A stretch of 64,000 bases of DNA from Montifringilla adamsi (taxonomy: Eukaryota; Chordata; Aves; Passeriformes; Passeridae), in NCBI GenBank assembly GCA_017590115.1, contig JAGGNK010008226.1, positions 5,024,783 through 5,088,782 on the forward strand, written 5' to 3'. Shown piece by piece: positions 39,126 to 51,559 of this stretch (position 1 is its first letter; each line of letters begins with the position of its first letter). Below the pieces are notes generated by a model that searched no databases, had not been told where the DNA came from, and worked only from the letters and a program-made list of their open reading frames with translations. A program made the translations under genes and the position numbers.

Positions 39126-39200
39126 CGCTGCCACCCCGTGCCGCTACCCCCGCCCGCCGCCGCCATATTTGTTATTCCGCCTCCCCGCGGCCCGGCCCGG
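39126..39200 (-). other. IKZF5: IKZF5 non-coding first exon (approximate 5' end)
   Basis: On the minus strand an AATATGGCGGCGGCGG block (YY1-type) is followed by a donor CAGCG|GTGAGTG at 39126/39125. The IKZF5 ATG exon has its own acceptor at 33806, so an upstream UTR exon is required and this is the best candidate. The transcription start is inferred. Confidence 0.55.
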
Positions 39201-39220
39201 CCCGGCCCCGCCCACCGCAG

Positions 39221-39230
39221 TCTCGCGAGA
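39221..39230. promoter_or_regulatory. TCTCGCGAGA element (BANP-type)
   Basis: A perfect 10-bp palindrome TCTCGCGAGA at the centre of the divergent promoter. BANP is known to bind this motif at CpG-island promoters, often bidirectional ones. Confidence 0.75.
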
Positions 39231-39278
39231 CCCGGGCGCGCCGGTGGGAGCGGACATGGGGGGGGGGGGTGTTGGCTC

Positions 39279-39330
39279 TGACGTCATGGGGCGTTGGTTC
39301 TGACGTCACGCGGGCGGTGGCCTGACGTCA
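39279..39330. promoter_or_regulatory. Three full CRE/ATF octamers at 22-bp spacing
   Basis: TGACGTCA occurs at 39279-39286, 39301-39308 and 39323-39330, so the start-to-start distance is exactly 22 bp each time, about two helical turns. The last ends 15 bp before the ACADSB ATG. Confidence 0.85.
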
Positions 39331-39340
39331 CGGGGCGGCG

Positions 39341-39353
39341 CCAAAATGGCGGC
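39341..39353 (+). promoter_or_regulatory. YY1-type motif over the ACADSB start codon
   Basis: CCAAAATGGCGGC matches the YY1 core (AANATGGCGGC). Its ATG is the predicted initiator of ACADSB. Confidence 0.6.
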
Positions 39354-42300
39354 GGCGGCGGGAGCTTGGCTGAGGGGCTGCGCGAAGGTGACGCCTCAGG
39401 GCGGGACGGGGGAGCGGGGACACGGAAAGGGACAGACACCGCGTCCTGCTGGGCTGCGGCTGCTCCCGAGCCCGCTGCTGCGGGGCGGGGGTCTCTGAGC
39501 CGGGGCTGGGCATGTCGGGCTGCAGGGGCAGCTCTGCGAGGCGTGGGGGCGGTGGGGGAGCGTCCTTTCCTCCTTGTGCGCTGTGAGTTGGTGTGTGGAG
39601 GGACGGCGGTGGGTTTGGCGGTAAGAAAAGTTCTTGTGCGATTGTGGGGAGGCAGCACCGGCCTGGCAGCAGAGGCGCTTCGGGGTCTCTTCAGTCACAG
39701 CAGCGAAGGGCTCTCCCGGGGGGGCTGGCACTGCCGGGGAATGGGCACGGCCACAGCTCCAGGAGCCTGGGGATGCCCAGGGTGGGCATTTTGGGGTGTC
39801 TGTGCAGGGCCACAGATGCTGTGGGTCCCTTCCAATTCGGAATATTCTTGGCTTTGCTGAACGCACCTGGGGCACTGGAGCTGTGAGCAAGAGACGCAGA
39901 GACCCCGGGGTTTTGCCGTGTATGCCTTGGCTGTGCATGGTGAGACCTTCTCCTGCAGCTCCTGGGTGTGTTGTGGCTCTGGAAATAAACTGAAATAAAG
40001 AAAACCAACCCTGGAAATGAATGCAAGCTTCCCACTGGGGAGCTTCTCTGCTGGGAAATGGGAGCTCTGTGGAAACCAGCTGGGATGGACAAGGAGTGGA
40101 AGTCACGAAGTGAGCTGAGAAAAACATTGCTTTGGGTTTTTTTTCTGTTTATATCTTAATGCAGCTGCCAGGTCCAGCATTAAAATCTTGTTTTAGATTG
40201 TAAAACAAACATGAAACCAGGAGAACTGATCTTTTAAAGAGCTGAGGTGGAGGTAAAGATTGAGATAAACAGAAAAATCAATGTTATCAGCAAGCAATTC
40301 TCAAAAGCCTGTGTTCAGTAGGACAAGCAGTCTGAATCCTGTAGCAGGATAAATCACTGCCTACAGAAAGAGAGCAGGAAAAAAGGCAGGGAAGCAGCAG
40401 CCAAGGATTTAAGTAATGCACATGCTCTTCAAATAACTGCGTGAAATTAGTGATACTGCAAGGCCTGTAAGAAAAGAGAGGTGCACAATAATGTAGTGAC
40501 TTGATTGTTTATTTAGTTATTAAATCAAAATGTCGAACTAAAACATAATTTCCACACTGGACTGTTAATTCCTCTGGGACAGCTGTGAGTTGCTGCTCTT
40601 TGTGTGGGAGTTACCTTGGATGCATCCCTTTGGTTCCCAAACTTTTCAAGGTGATCTTTTTAGCAATATTCCTTTGCTCCTGCAAAGGAGCAAAGTGTCT
40701 CAAACAATTACTGACCAAAGCATGGCTGATAAATGCCTGAACCAGCTTGGACAGGGCTTGGAGCAGCCTGGGACAGTGGAAGGTGTCCCTGCCCGTGGCA
40801 GGGGGTGGCACTGGCTGAGCTTTAATGTCCCAACCCAAACTACTCCATGATTTTATGCTTTATATTCCCAGTGATTCACCATGGAGCAAAACACTCTTTT
40901 CTTTGTACTTGGGAATGGAGTAGTGGAAGGAGCAGGTGTGTGTGTGTGGTTTGCAGCCCTGTCAGTGCTCAGGAGGCAGCACAGTGTTAAACAGAAACGT
41001 GCATGTGCAGGCTCAGGTTTTCCCTTCTCAGCCGTGCCAAGGACAGACTTGCACAGAAGGGTGTTTGCACACCTGGCTGTCAGGTGACCCCAGCATAATA
41101 ATCCATTCCTGCCTGACTGCTCCCAGAACATGGTTGCCTGGGGTTTAATCTCTATTAAAACAGTGTTTTCTTTATTTTGTGAAGACCCACAGTGACTCCA
41201 GTAACTCCATCATCCTTTGAAAGTGTTGCAGCTACTGCTGACCATCTAAATGTACTCACAATTTAACCCTGCTCAGCAGTGGTTGTTTTATGTCACCAGG
41301 GGTGTTGAATGTGAATAAACACTGAATTTTCACAGCAATATTAATTTTCTCTATTACCACTTCTGACTGTTTGTTGTTGTTGGGTTTTATTTTATGCACA
41401 GCTGTTTGTGCCAAAATCAGAATTTCCTTATCACAGCAGACTTTTGCTTCTTGTCTCCACAAGAGTTCATGGATGTGTTTTCCATCAGTTCTTCAGCCAG
41501 GAAGATGACAAGTGTTGAAAGCCAACATGAAAGAGGGGGGATTATTAGAAGGATCAAAGGAATTTTTACTTCCTGACCCCAGAGTTTCTGCTGGTTTTGG
41601 AGGAATGCTGCTGTCACAGTGTGCATTGTGGCATTGCCCTGTGTTCTGTGAGCTGAGCAGGCGCCTGCTGGGGGCACAGCCAGTCTGTTCCTCACTCTGG
41701 GGGTCAGAATGAGTGCTGCCAAAAACCTGTGCTGGCAGACATGTGTTTTCATACTTCATGGCCCAGCTGTGTCTCTCCTGGGGGTTTCTGTCAGCACTTG
41801 TCCTGGTGAGACATTTGTGTCTCCACACTTTGGACTGACAGGGCAGAAGTGCCAGAAATCTGTGGCAGAGATCAGCCCCAGAGTGGGCTGGGTGTGGGGA
41901 GCTGTGGGAGCAGAACAGAACCATTGTTCTGTCATTTTGAGACACAGACAAACTGTGCTGCTTTTACAGCATTTTAGCTACTGCTCATTACTTTTTGAGC
42001 CAGATCTTTTATGCCAACTTCCTTTAAAGTCCTAAGCCAGACCCTTTATGCCAACTTCCTTAAAGTCCTTCCTTTAAATTTACTAAGAAATTATTCTGTG
42101 TTTGGAAAACATATTGGCCTTCATACCAAGCTTGCCTTTCTAAAGCCTGCTGTGAGGTAATTAAGTGTTTGAACACAAAAGTTTTTAGGTGTCTGAGGGA
42201 CAAAGCTTGTCACATTGTCTATGTCCTGACAATCTCTGTGTGTAGCTTCCTCCCAAAAGCCACTGTTGAGTTCATTTTTGTGACTTTTGACACGTATTCT

Positions 42301-45300
42301 TAATACTATTCCCCACAGTAAAATGCTCAGCCTCTGCTCTTTTGGTTGGATAACCAATGCTTCTTGAAATCATTGTTGTATATTGTGGACAAATGGGGAG
42401 CATAAGCATAAATCACTTAGTTTTAGTTCCTTCCCCTGCTTTTAAAATAAATCAACCAGATAAAACACATTAATTATTAGTTACACTATCAACATGCTGA
42501 CTGTGGGATTTTAACTGTGTGGAAATTAACTGTACAGAAGCATTGAAATGCCAGGGCTTTGTCTACAAAATGTGTGCTCGTTCTGAAAATCATTAAGTGG
42601 TAGATAAGAATTTAGTTTGAATACAGAAATCCACAGTGGAGTTAAAACTCAGACCCTTTCACATCAAAATGCCAATAATCCACGTGAGGGGCTGTCAGAT
42701 TGCTTTAGAAACAAGAGTTGCTGGTCCCTAGAAAAGCAGGAGAAAGCTAAACTCAGTCATTAAAGTTGACAGGCCTGTAAAAGTCATTGTATGTGTATTT
42801 TATATTTACTCTTATCATTCTTATTAATGAAAGATTCATTCTATTGAAATACACACTCGCTACTCTGAATATTGCAGTAGATCTGCAAAATCATCTATCA
42901 AAATAAATACTATCAGCAGGGTTTATTTGCTGTAAACACTAAAATTGACTAAAAACTGCTTGTGCATACTTTGTAGAATAACCTTGTGTTAGTAAACTTC
43001 CAGAAAGAAAACTGTTTCATGTTAAAAGAAAAGTAATTAAAGGATATTTTCTTTTAGGACACAGGGGAGGGGGAGGTTATATTTTCTCAAAAGCTTTCAA
43101 TCTGAACATTAGATGTAAGTTATATTTCCTAATAATTTACTGAATAAAAGCACTGGATAAAGTTATATATGGTTGTCTGCAGACAAATCTAACTGTTTGC
43201 ATGCTCTGTATTTGTTGCCAGCAGCTGAGAAGACACATGCCAGCACCCTTGGCTCCTTGGAGGGTTTCTCCCTGTGCTTTTAGATCCTCCAAATCAGAAC
43301 TCAAGCCAAATGTAGCCAGTGATGGACTTGCCTGTGCTCCACTTCAAACCTTCACCGAAGAGGAGGCCATGCTGAAAGACATGGGTAGCTGTTATCTCTG
43401 CAGTTAAAATTCAGAAATGTTCCAAGCAGAAGTGATATTTTAGCTTAAAATTTCGTTGTCATCATTTATTTCTAGTCAAATGTTGAGATTTTTTGGGGGA
43501 GTTGTGCTTTATGCCTGACGTTGCTTGGGCTGCTTACTTTTTCTTCTGACATGCATAACCTGTCAGAAGCTCCACATTCCTGTTATATTGGTTCCCAATG
43601 AGACTGTTTATTCATTTATTTGTGGAATATTTACATGTTTTCTCTCTTCTCTTCATTTCAGTGACCAAATTTGCCCAGGAACGAGTTGCACCTTTTGTGC
43701 AAAAAATGGACGAGAATGCGAAAATGGAAGACTCCATCGTACAGGGATTGTTTGAACAAGGGGTCTGCACACCTTTACCTAACCTTTTATTTGGAAAGTA
43801 ACAGCATTTTATGAATCTCTAACTGTGCCTTGTTCAGATTTATAGATTAAAAGATTGAAGGATATAATTCAAATGAACTAATGAACCGTTAAAAATTTTG
43901 GAGTTGTCAATCACATGACAACTTTCTTTACAGCATTATCACTCTCCATCTTTTACTGTAATTTTTTTTTCCATGTCCCACATACCACATACTTCACCTT
44001 ATCTTTTAGTTCCTTGTCTTCCCTCCCTCACTTTTTTTTTTCGTTGGATAAGCATAATTGGAGGCTGGAAAGGCCATGACTCCAAGTGTTGATGGAGAGG
44101 AGAACCAGGAGTCCTCTGTGCCTTACTGGGCAGCCATGAGGACTTACATTGCCAAAATCCTGGTGTTCATTCCTGGATTCAGTTTTAGCCTTTCCAGCTA
44201 TCAGGGCAAACAAATTTATACATTTGCACCTTTTCCATTTCAGCTGATGAGTATTGAGCTTGGGGAAGAATATGGAGGAACTGGAGCTTCATTTTTTTCA
44301 ATCATATTGGCAGTGGAAGAATTGGCCAAAGTTGATCCAGCTGTGGCTCTTGTGTGTGAACTCCAAAACACTCTAACAAATAAATTGTTTACCACCTATG
44401 GAACAGAAGAACAAAAGAGAACTTACCTGCCCAGGGTGTCCAAAGATACAGTGAGTCAAAGTCTTACTTGACTTAACTATTGAAATTATATTATTGTTTA
44501 GTAATGTTAGTGGGATTTTTTTTTCAGTGGCTAATGTGTGTCTGCAGCTCTGGACAATATGTGTGAACTTTGAAACACTGGTTAGAGCTGAGATCTGTGG
44601 TGATATAGATACATCCTGTCATCAGTAGCTGAGAGGTAAAAGTGGAAAGGCACTTATTAGTTTCATTAAAATTTAATTTACTGTGGAAAAGAACTGTAAA
44701 GCAGTTGACTTTGAGAGATGTGTAATTACACAGTGTTTCTATTCTTAATCTTCATAGCTGAAACTCAGTTATTTTAATGCAATAGGTTAAAATGTTTGAA
44801 TTTAAGAGACTTGTGCTGGCTTATAAGTATTTTCCTGATAGGAGTTATTTATATTTGTGAAATTAAATTGGCTTTTTTCCTTCCCTTGACAGTTAGGGAG
44901 TTTCTGTCTTTCTGAGGCTGGGTCTGGCAGTGATGCTTTTTCCTTGAAGACTCGTGCTGAAAAGAAGGGAGACTACTACATTATCAATGGCTCAAAGATG
45001 TGGATTAGCTTAGCAGAAGATGCAGGAGTTTTCTTTGTCATGGCAAATACAGACCCATCCTTAGTAAGTTGCTACAGAATCCTTGCATTTCAGTGACAGC
45101 TGCTGGTATATGAAACTGTGGATTTTATACTAATAATCTGATGGTAGAGGTTAATACCCTGTGCACCTTTTCCTAGCTGAGTGCAAACCTTTAAAAATAT
45201 TTCCCAACAAAACTTGAGGACTTGGTGAGCAATTTAATAAAGTCCTACAGCCAGGAAAATAAAAATGTCAGGATCATGGTTGTTTAGATGAAGAGCACAG

Positions 45301-48300
45301 AACTGGTGGTGTTCTGAGTAACAGGGCTCAGTCTTACCTTTTCCCATCTTTTCTGACTTAGCTGATAATTTCCTGTTATTAAAAGGCAAAATGGAAAGCT
45401 AAAAAATATTTTATAGTAAAATATGTCCAGTGAAAAATTACATAGCTGAATATGCAAGTGTCAGGTTTGTGCCCAGTCTGGATGTAGGTAGTAGATTTTG
45501 AGGGATATTAGTATGAAGCCCAGTTTTTGATTATTTTTAATTCCCCCCAGGGCTACAGAGGAATTACATGCTTCGTAGTGGATCGCAACACAGAGGGGCT
45601 TCAGGTGGGGAAGAAGGAGGACAAGCTGGGGATCAGAGCATGTTCCACCTGCCCTGTCACCTTTGACAACGTGAAGGTATTGTGAGTTCAGCTGTTGAAG
45701 CATAATTTGGGTAGAACTGGAACCTTTCCTAATATTCATCAGGAAATAATATTAACTAAATTCCCTGTTTTTTCCCTTTAGATACACTGGTTGTTGGGCA
45801 TATTTTAGCATCTTCCTTCCACAGAAGTCTAGAGAGGGGTTGGATTTCTTAAATTTTGATGTAGTTTTCTCTTAGTCATCAGTTTATAGCCACGTGAATC
45901 TGGGAATGCTCTAATCAGGTATCCTAGCAATCAAACTGTGCTTTATGTTTTATGCCTTCACTTATGTGGAACAATTGCTAAAACTTGTGAACCCTTTTAG
46001 TAGTTGCAAAGCAGAATAGAACAGGAATAATTGGGTGGTTTTATTTTTTAGGTTCCTGAGAGTAATATCCTGGGACAAGTTGGACAAGGCTATAAGTATG
46101 CCATTGGAATGCTCAATACTGGCAGGATAGGGATTGCTGCACAGGTGGGTGATTTGGTTTGTTACTGAGCACAGCCAGGATATCAGTTGAGTTTGGACTG
46201 AAATTTGTGCAATATTTAAAGCTGTTTAGAAAATACTTTATTAAAAGCTCGATTGCCACTAGATGTCACTGTTCCCGTAGCAAAGTTACAGCAAAGATGG
46301 GAACAACTGCCAGTGGGAAAATTCTCCTGTGGTGACATAAGCAATAGACTTCAAAACCATTAAATGGCAATTAGCTTCTCTTGGGTCGTTAACTTATTGT
46401 TACTGAACTATGTCCACGTTCTTGTTTTCCGCTATGAAAATTTATTTTATAAAGAAAACTAACTTTGGAAACTTTAACACACTGAAATGTGTAAATTAAT
46501 GCTTCCAGCTGGGATTGTGTAGGGCTGGCAAATGTAATCTAGTGCTAACTGATGTTTTCCCAACACCTTGTTTTTAAAAGTCAACTTATTTTTAAAATAA
46601 AGGTGATTTTCTCTAGCAAAGCTGTTCCAGTTCATTGCTGTGTTTGAAAATTGCACTGTATGGCATCTTAGGGGAGAATATTTACTGACCTTGGAGTTTT
46701 TTCAAAATGTTGTATTTTGCTGTAAAGTCAGTTTGGATTTCAGAATGCTGCTGATCTCAGTGGAAATCAGGTTCAGGCCCAGAATAAAATTACTTGTGAT
46801 AAGTTTTTATATTTTTAATTTACTTTTGAAACTAATCTTTTCTTTGTTTACATTTTGTTGTGCAATGTTTCTGTACTACCAATCTCCTTTATCTTTTGCC
46901 CTGGTTTGCAGACAGACCAGAAGAAATCATCTTTATGAAACTGAGATTTTCCACATGGCAATACTCTATGCTGGTAACTGGGCTGGCTTTTTCCATAATT
47001 TCTAAAGATTACCTGTGATTAAACTTTGTCTGATATGGCATTTAAAAAGGGCTGTGGGCCTCATTGTTCCCAGAGATATAAATAATATAAAGGCTCTGCC
47101 AGTAAAATACATGGTCTGGATTTTACTCTTAATTACTCCAAGTTACACCTTAATTAAAAGTTAAGGTCAGGTAGTTGTTATATCTTAATTACTGCCTTCT
47201 TGGCACCTTCAAATTAAGAGAAATGGACTTGACAAGAACAGCAGCTCTAAAGCCCTGTGGTATTGAGTTTAGTTTTGCAGTAGTAATAGTTTTAAAAGAT
47301 AATGAAGATCTTATAAAATGTAATTGTGGCTTTGAAAACAGTTTCAGATGGTTTTAGTGCAAGACAGCTGCAATATTATTACAGGTGCTGAAGTTGATGT
47401 ACTTTGTTCTTATAATTTATATAAGGAGGTGACAAATCTGATAATGGGGCTGATTAGCAGCAGACTGCAATGTTTTCTTTTACTTTTTTCCTATGTATCA
47501 TTTTTTTTCTGTTGTACATCATTCAGGGTAGTTTTTCTAAGCTGCCTGATGTGACACTTTACTGCTTCTGCCTTTGTGGAAAGACAAAGTTGATCTAAAT
47601 TCTTCTAAAATTGTTCTGCAGAGTTGGAAGATAGTGCAAGAAATGTTACTCTCCTTCCACTCCACTAAGTTTCTAAATTCTGAAATAAATTGCTAATTCT
47701 GCCAATTCAGTCTGGCATCCTCTAGAAAATGAGAAATTATTTTGCTTATGAAATTAGTTTTGATTAATTATTCAGATTATTTTTTCTTTAACAGGGTAAT
47801 GTTGATCTATAGATCTTCAGTTTACAGTTATTTTCTTAAGCAATTACAAATTTTCTAAACAAACACTTCATATTTTTGCAATTACAGCTGACCCATAAGT
47901 TTAGCTCAAAAAATGAGTGGTACTGTTTTCACAAATACTTGCCTATGGTCAGAAATGGGCATGTAATAGGTTTGTACCTCAAACTTTTAGTTTTTATAGC
48001 TCACCTCAGTTTGAGTAAAATTCTGGCTCCTAGGATTCTCTATACAAATTTTAGTAATATCTAGGTAGGAAGAAAACAACTTTTCTCCTGGATATCAACC
48101 TGCCTGACCAGAAGATGACCAATTATTATCATCTCCATTAGGTGCAGTCAATGAATTCATTTTTTCTGACCATATCCTTATTTTTCCTTACAGATGTTAG
48201 GACTGGCCCAGGGGTGTTTTGACCGCACAGTTCCCTACACAAAGGAGAGAGTCCAGTTTGGGAAAAGTGTGTTTGATTTCCAGGTACTTGTTAATGGAAT

Positions 48301-51300
48301 GTTTCCTCCAAGAAGGAATAGTAGCCACAACAAACAGTAAAATTAGTGTCATGATTTGCATAAATTCTGTTCCAATTCACATATTGTCTCTCCTCCTCAA
48401 TATTTGAGTATTTTTCAAAAAAAATTCTGGACGAGCGTTCATCTGCCACGTAAAATTCAGCAATTCAGTGCTGTGTGCCTTTGCAAGTACAAATAATCTA
48501 AAACTTAAAAATATTATTGACATACTCCTTTTCCTTGATAACTTATTGACATTCTTTGAAAATAATACACATGGACCTCCCTTCTGATTTTAATGTCCCA
48601 CTATACTGAATGTGCTCCAGTTTTTGTACCCTTTCATGAGGTGTAGGGGAAGGGCTTTTTCTGGAAACTAAAAATCATAAAAAGATGAAGAAAACTGAAT
48701 TATTAGATTTCCTGTGTTGCACAAAGACATTTAATTTTCATTATAATATCTGTTTCTTACAGCAAAAAAAGACTCTTTGTTGCAAAAATGATGTATAGTT
48801 TAATAAGGAAGATACATAATTGTAATTACTCTGGTAATTTTCTTGTTAAAAGAAACCTACATCTCAGCAGAAGAGAAGGAACATTAGCACTACTCATAAT
48901 TTATGCAAATTTTAGGAAGCACTCATAGATATCTAGGAAATGATTGGAACTACGTCTTTTGAATGGGAAATGGAATTTATAATTGCCAAATCATTTTGGT
49001 ATTTTGACCTGTCTATATATTTCTGCAGATCTGAGAGAACGGTGTTAATGTTCTAATAAGATGAAAGATTTCATTGTGTTTTAGACTACTAAATGTTCAT
49101 TTTCAATGATCATAATATTTGGGTGTTCTTAAATAAACCCATTCTTCTCTAATACTGTTCAGATGTGAGCTCCATCACCTCTTTCCTTCCCCTTGAATCC
49201 ATTCCTCAGTTGTGTCCTCTGTACCTTTAAACTGCTTCTAAATCTTGTCTTTTGCCTCTGGGACAAGGAAAGGAGTTGTCACCTTGCTAGTTCTCCAGTT
49301 TTATTTAAGAAATATTTGTTTACAAGTCTTCCTTGGCTAAGCTCATTAGGGAACCAGACCTGGTTTTGTCTCAGTGAACAGTTGCAGAATGAAAATGCAG
49401 CTCTGACTTCCTCATGCCTTTGTAATCCTGAGGAGGATGTTAAGATTGGGATAAAATTATCCTTTATATTCCTGGGTTTGAATAGGTAACCCTCTGTCCA
49501 GCCAGTCAGGCAGAAAGAGCCCCAGTGCTCCTGAATCCAAGAACAGGAAAGGGGAGAACAGGGCTGCAGTTCCTGAGAGCACTTCAGTGGCCCCGGAGTG
49601 TTCCCGGCCTCTGTCGATAAGCACAGAAGGAACACAGAATTACTTCCCACCTGGATCTCATTGTTTTCTTTTAGAGTGCAGGTGCATTCCGTGGTGAGCA
49701 GAATGGTTGTTGCTGGCAGCTCCAGGGGGCTGTGGCTCTGTCTGAGTGCTGTGGTGCTGTTGCAGGGGATGCAGCACCAGATTGCCCAGGTGGCCACGCA
49801 GCTGGAGGCAGCCAGGCTGCTGACCTACAACGCGGCGCGCCTGGCCGAGGCGGGCAGGCCGGCCATCAAGGAGGCCAGCATGGCCAAGTACTTCACTGCT
49901 GAGGTACCTGAGCTCCCTCACTCCAGCTTTTCATCCCATTCTGATAAAGCTCTTTCTGCTACCCAGTGTGTACTCGGAGTTCATCTTGGCTGTGAAAGCT
50001 CTGGATGTACTTTTATCTCAGATGCCACATCCCTGGAGATGTTCAAGGCCAAACTGGATGGGGCTTGGGGCAACCTGGGCTAGTGGAAGGTGTCCCTGCC
50101 CATGGCAGTGGGGTTGGAATGAGATGAGTTTTAAGATCCTCTCCAACCCAAGCCATTCTGTTTTTCTCAGTCCATGCACAGAATCTAAATTAAGTCACCA
50201 AAGAATAAGCTGCTCTTGCCTCTAAATAAAATTTTTAAAACCAACCAACAATGCTAAAAGAGGAAGTGAATTAATGCTTTCACTTATCAAGAAAGATTTA
50301 ATTTTCTCAGAAATCTTATTGTGGCATGAGAAGTGACACTGTAAAGAGTTCATTTGTGACCATTTCAGCTCTGCTGGTCACATCTGTGAGTCTTAAAATT
50401 ACTCAAAACTGGATGACTTTTCCCTCTTTGCTGTCTTGCATACCACTGCTGGTCTTTTGCACAGAGCAGCATAGAAACTATTGCTGTAACAATTAGTGAA
50501 GTCCTGATGTCCTCTGGTTTATGTTGTTTTTATCCTAAAATGGCTTGCTGAAGATGAATACCAAAATACCCATCCTTCTTCCCTCCTAGTCTAGTCGCTG
50601 CTTTATTCCCTGTTTTGTTATTAATTAGGTACAAAGTATAAGTGTTACTACTGCTGTCTGAAGTTGAATCCTGTAACTCTGAAACTCTCCTCATAGGTTG
50701 CAACACTGACAACCAGTAAATGTATTGAATGGATGGGAGGTGTTGGATACACCAAAAATTACCCAATAGAAAAGTACTACCGTGACTGCAAGATAGGTGA
50801 GTGCCACTTTCTTACCACGTATCTCTTGCAGCTTTAGTGCTATTAAAGTTTGAGGAAGAAGGGCTGGCTTTTTTTCTCAGGATATTTTTTCCATGAGACT
50901 GTATCAACACTAATTCAAAGGCTCAGATATAAAACTTCAGGTATAAATGTATGTACCTGCAAGTCTAGTTAAAATATTTCATTAGATACCAACGAAATAC
51001 AGACACAAACACTGTGTCCCATTCTATTAAGAAAATTTCTGTTAAAAAAAAAAAAAAAAGAATTCAAAATACCTTCATTGGCTTTAAGATCTGAATCCAT
51101 GTGGAGTTTTCTTTCCAAGGCTTTCTTGTTTATCAGGATAATCCTTGGACACAGCAGTTTGATATTTTCAGCAATATTACCCTTTGACTTTTATTACAAC
51201 AGCATTTGGAACTTGTTCATTTTTGTTGGCTATTTAAGAACTGCTTTTCAGGAAAATCTTTGCATTATGTGTCGCCAGCCAGAAAAGTGCTTTCATTGTT

Positions 51301-51559
51301 ACAGATAATAAAATGGGAACATTTATAATATTATATAAATAATTACAATTCTGTGCTAGTACTTGCACAGTAAAGCTTCATTTCATGATTGTAAAGGTTC
51401 TAACTGGATTTTAGGATGATATTTTGGTCTCTCTTCCTAAACTCACTGTGGGTTTAGAGTCCACTAATTTGTTTTCTTCTGATTTCAGGTACAATATATG
51501 AAGGAACTTCAAATATCCAGTTGAGCACAATTGCAAAATTCTTAGCACAGGAGTACTGA
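39346..51559 (+). CDS. ACADSB: Short/branched-chain acyl-CoA dehydrogenase, 11 exons, 433 aa
   Basis: FAD-dependent mitochondrial matrix enzyme oxidising 2-methylbutyryl-CoA in isoleucine catabolism, passing electrons to ETF. Exons: 39346-39387, 43222-43384, 43662-43762, 44244-44450, 44893-45063, 45551-45676, 46052-46144, 48194-48283, 49766-49903, 50697-50796 and 51489-51559 (1302 nt; human protein 432 aa). The N-terminus [14 protein letters not shown] with a following Arg-rich, acid-poor stretch fits a transit peptide. Family signatures are [68 protein letters not shown] and the catalytic-base region [10 protein letters not shown] (Glu of YEG). The exon 2 acceptor could also be 43225 (one Gln fewer). 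Exon 3 uses a weak donor, GGG|GTCTGC. Confidence 0.97.
39690..39852 (+). mobile_element. CR1 LINE 3' fragment
   Basis: Degraded plus-oriented CR1: GGGAATGGGCACGGCCACAG, then GGGTCCCTTCCAATTCGGAA near the end. It lies in ACADSB intron 1. Confidence 0.7.
40740..40852 (+). mobile_element. CR1 LINE 3' fragment
   Basis: Contains CAGCCTGGGACAGTGGAAGG, TGTCCCTGCCCGTGGCAGGG and CCCAACCCAAACTACTCCAT, a plus-oriented CR1 tail in ACADSB intron 1. Confidence 0.9.
41999..42070. repeat. Two-copy tandem repeat, about 37 bp
   Basis: GCCAGATCTTTTATGCCAAC and GCCAGACCCTTTATGCCAAC begin successive copies, each followed by TTCCTTTAAAGTCC or a close variant. In ACADSB intron 1. Confidence 0.85.
50030..50155 (+). 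mobile_element. CR1 LINE 3' fragment
   Basis: Short plus-oriented CR1 tail: CCCTGGAGATGTTCAAGGCC, GTGGAAGGTGTCCCTGCCCA, CTCCAACCCAAGCCATTCTG. In ACADSB intron 9. Confidence 0.9.

Larger units (their letters stand above)
39126..39345. promoter_or_regulatory. Bidirectional CpG-island promoter, IKZF5 (-) / ACADSB (+)
   Basis: A CpG-dense core between two divergent first exons. It contains GGCCCGG/GGCCCCGCCC (SP/KLF-like) stretches, TCTCGCGAGA, three TGACGTCA octamers and YY1-like ATGGCGGC motifs at both ends. This is typical of shared housekeeping promoters. Confidence 0.8.
39388..43221 (+). other. ACADSB intron 1 (3.8 kb)
   Basis: No additional exon recognised. It holds the two CR1 pieces listed separately and a short tandem repeat near 42000; the remainder is unique AT-rich DNA. 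Confidence 0.7.

Noticed and set aside
38553..39281. 242-aa plus-strand ORF
   Set aside because: GC-rich CR1 plus CpG-island sequence, with composition-driven openness and no recognisable domain.
39396..40127. 243-aa minus-strand ORF opposite ACADSB intron 1
   Set aside because: It overlaps a degraded CR1 and GC-rich intron; no conserved motif or splice support.
49279..49797. 172-aa minus-strand ORF near ACADSB exon 9
   Set aside because: Chance frame opposite the intron; it ends in antisense exon sequence.
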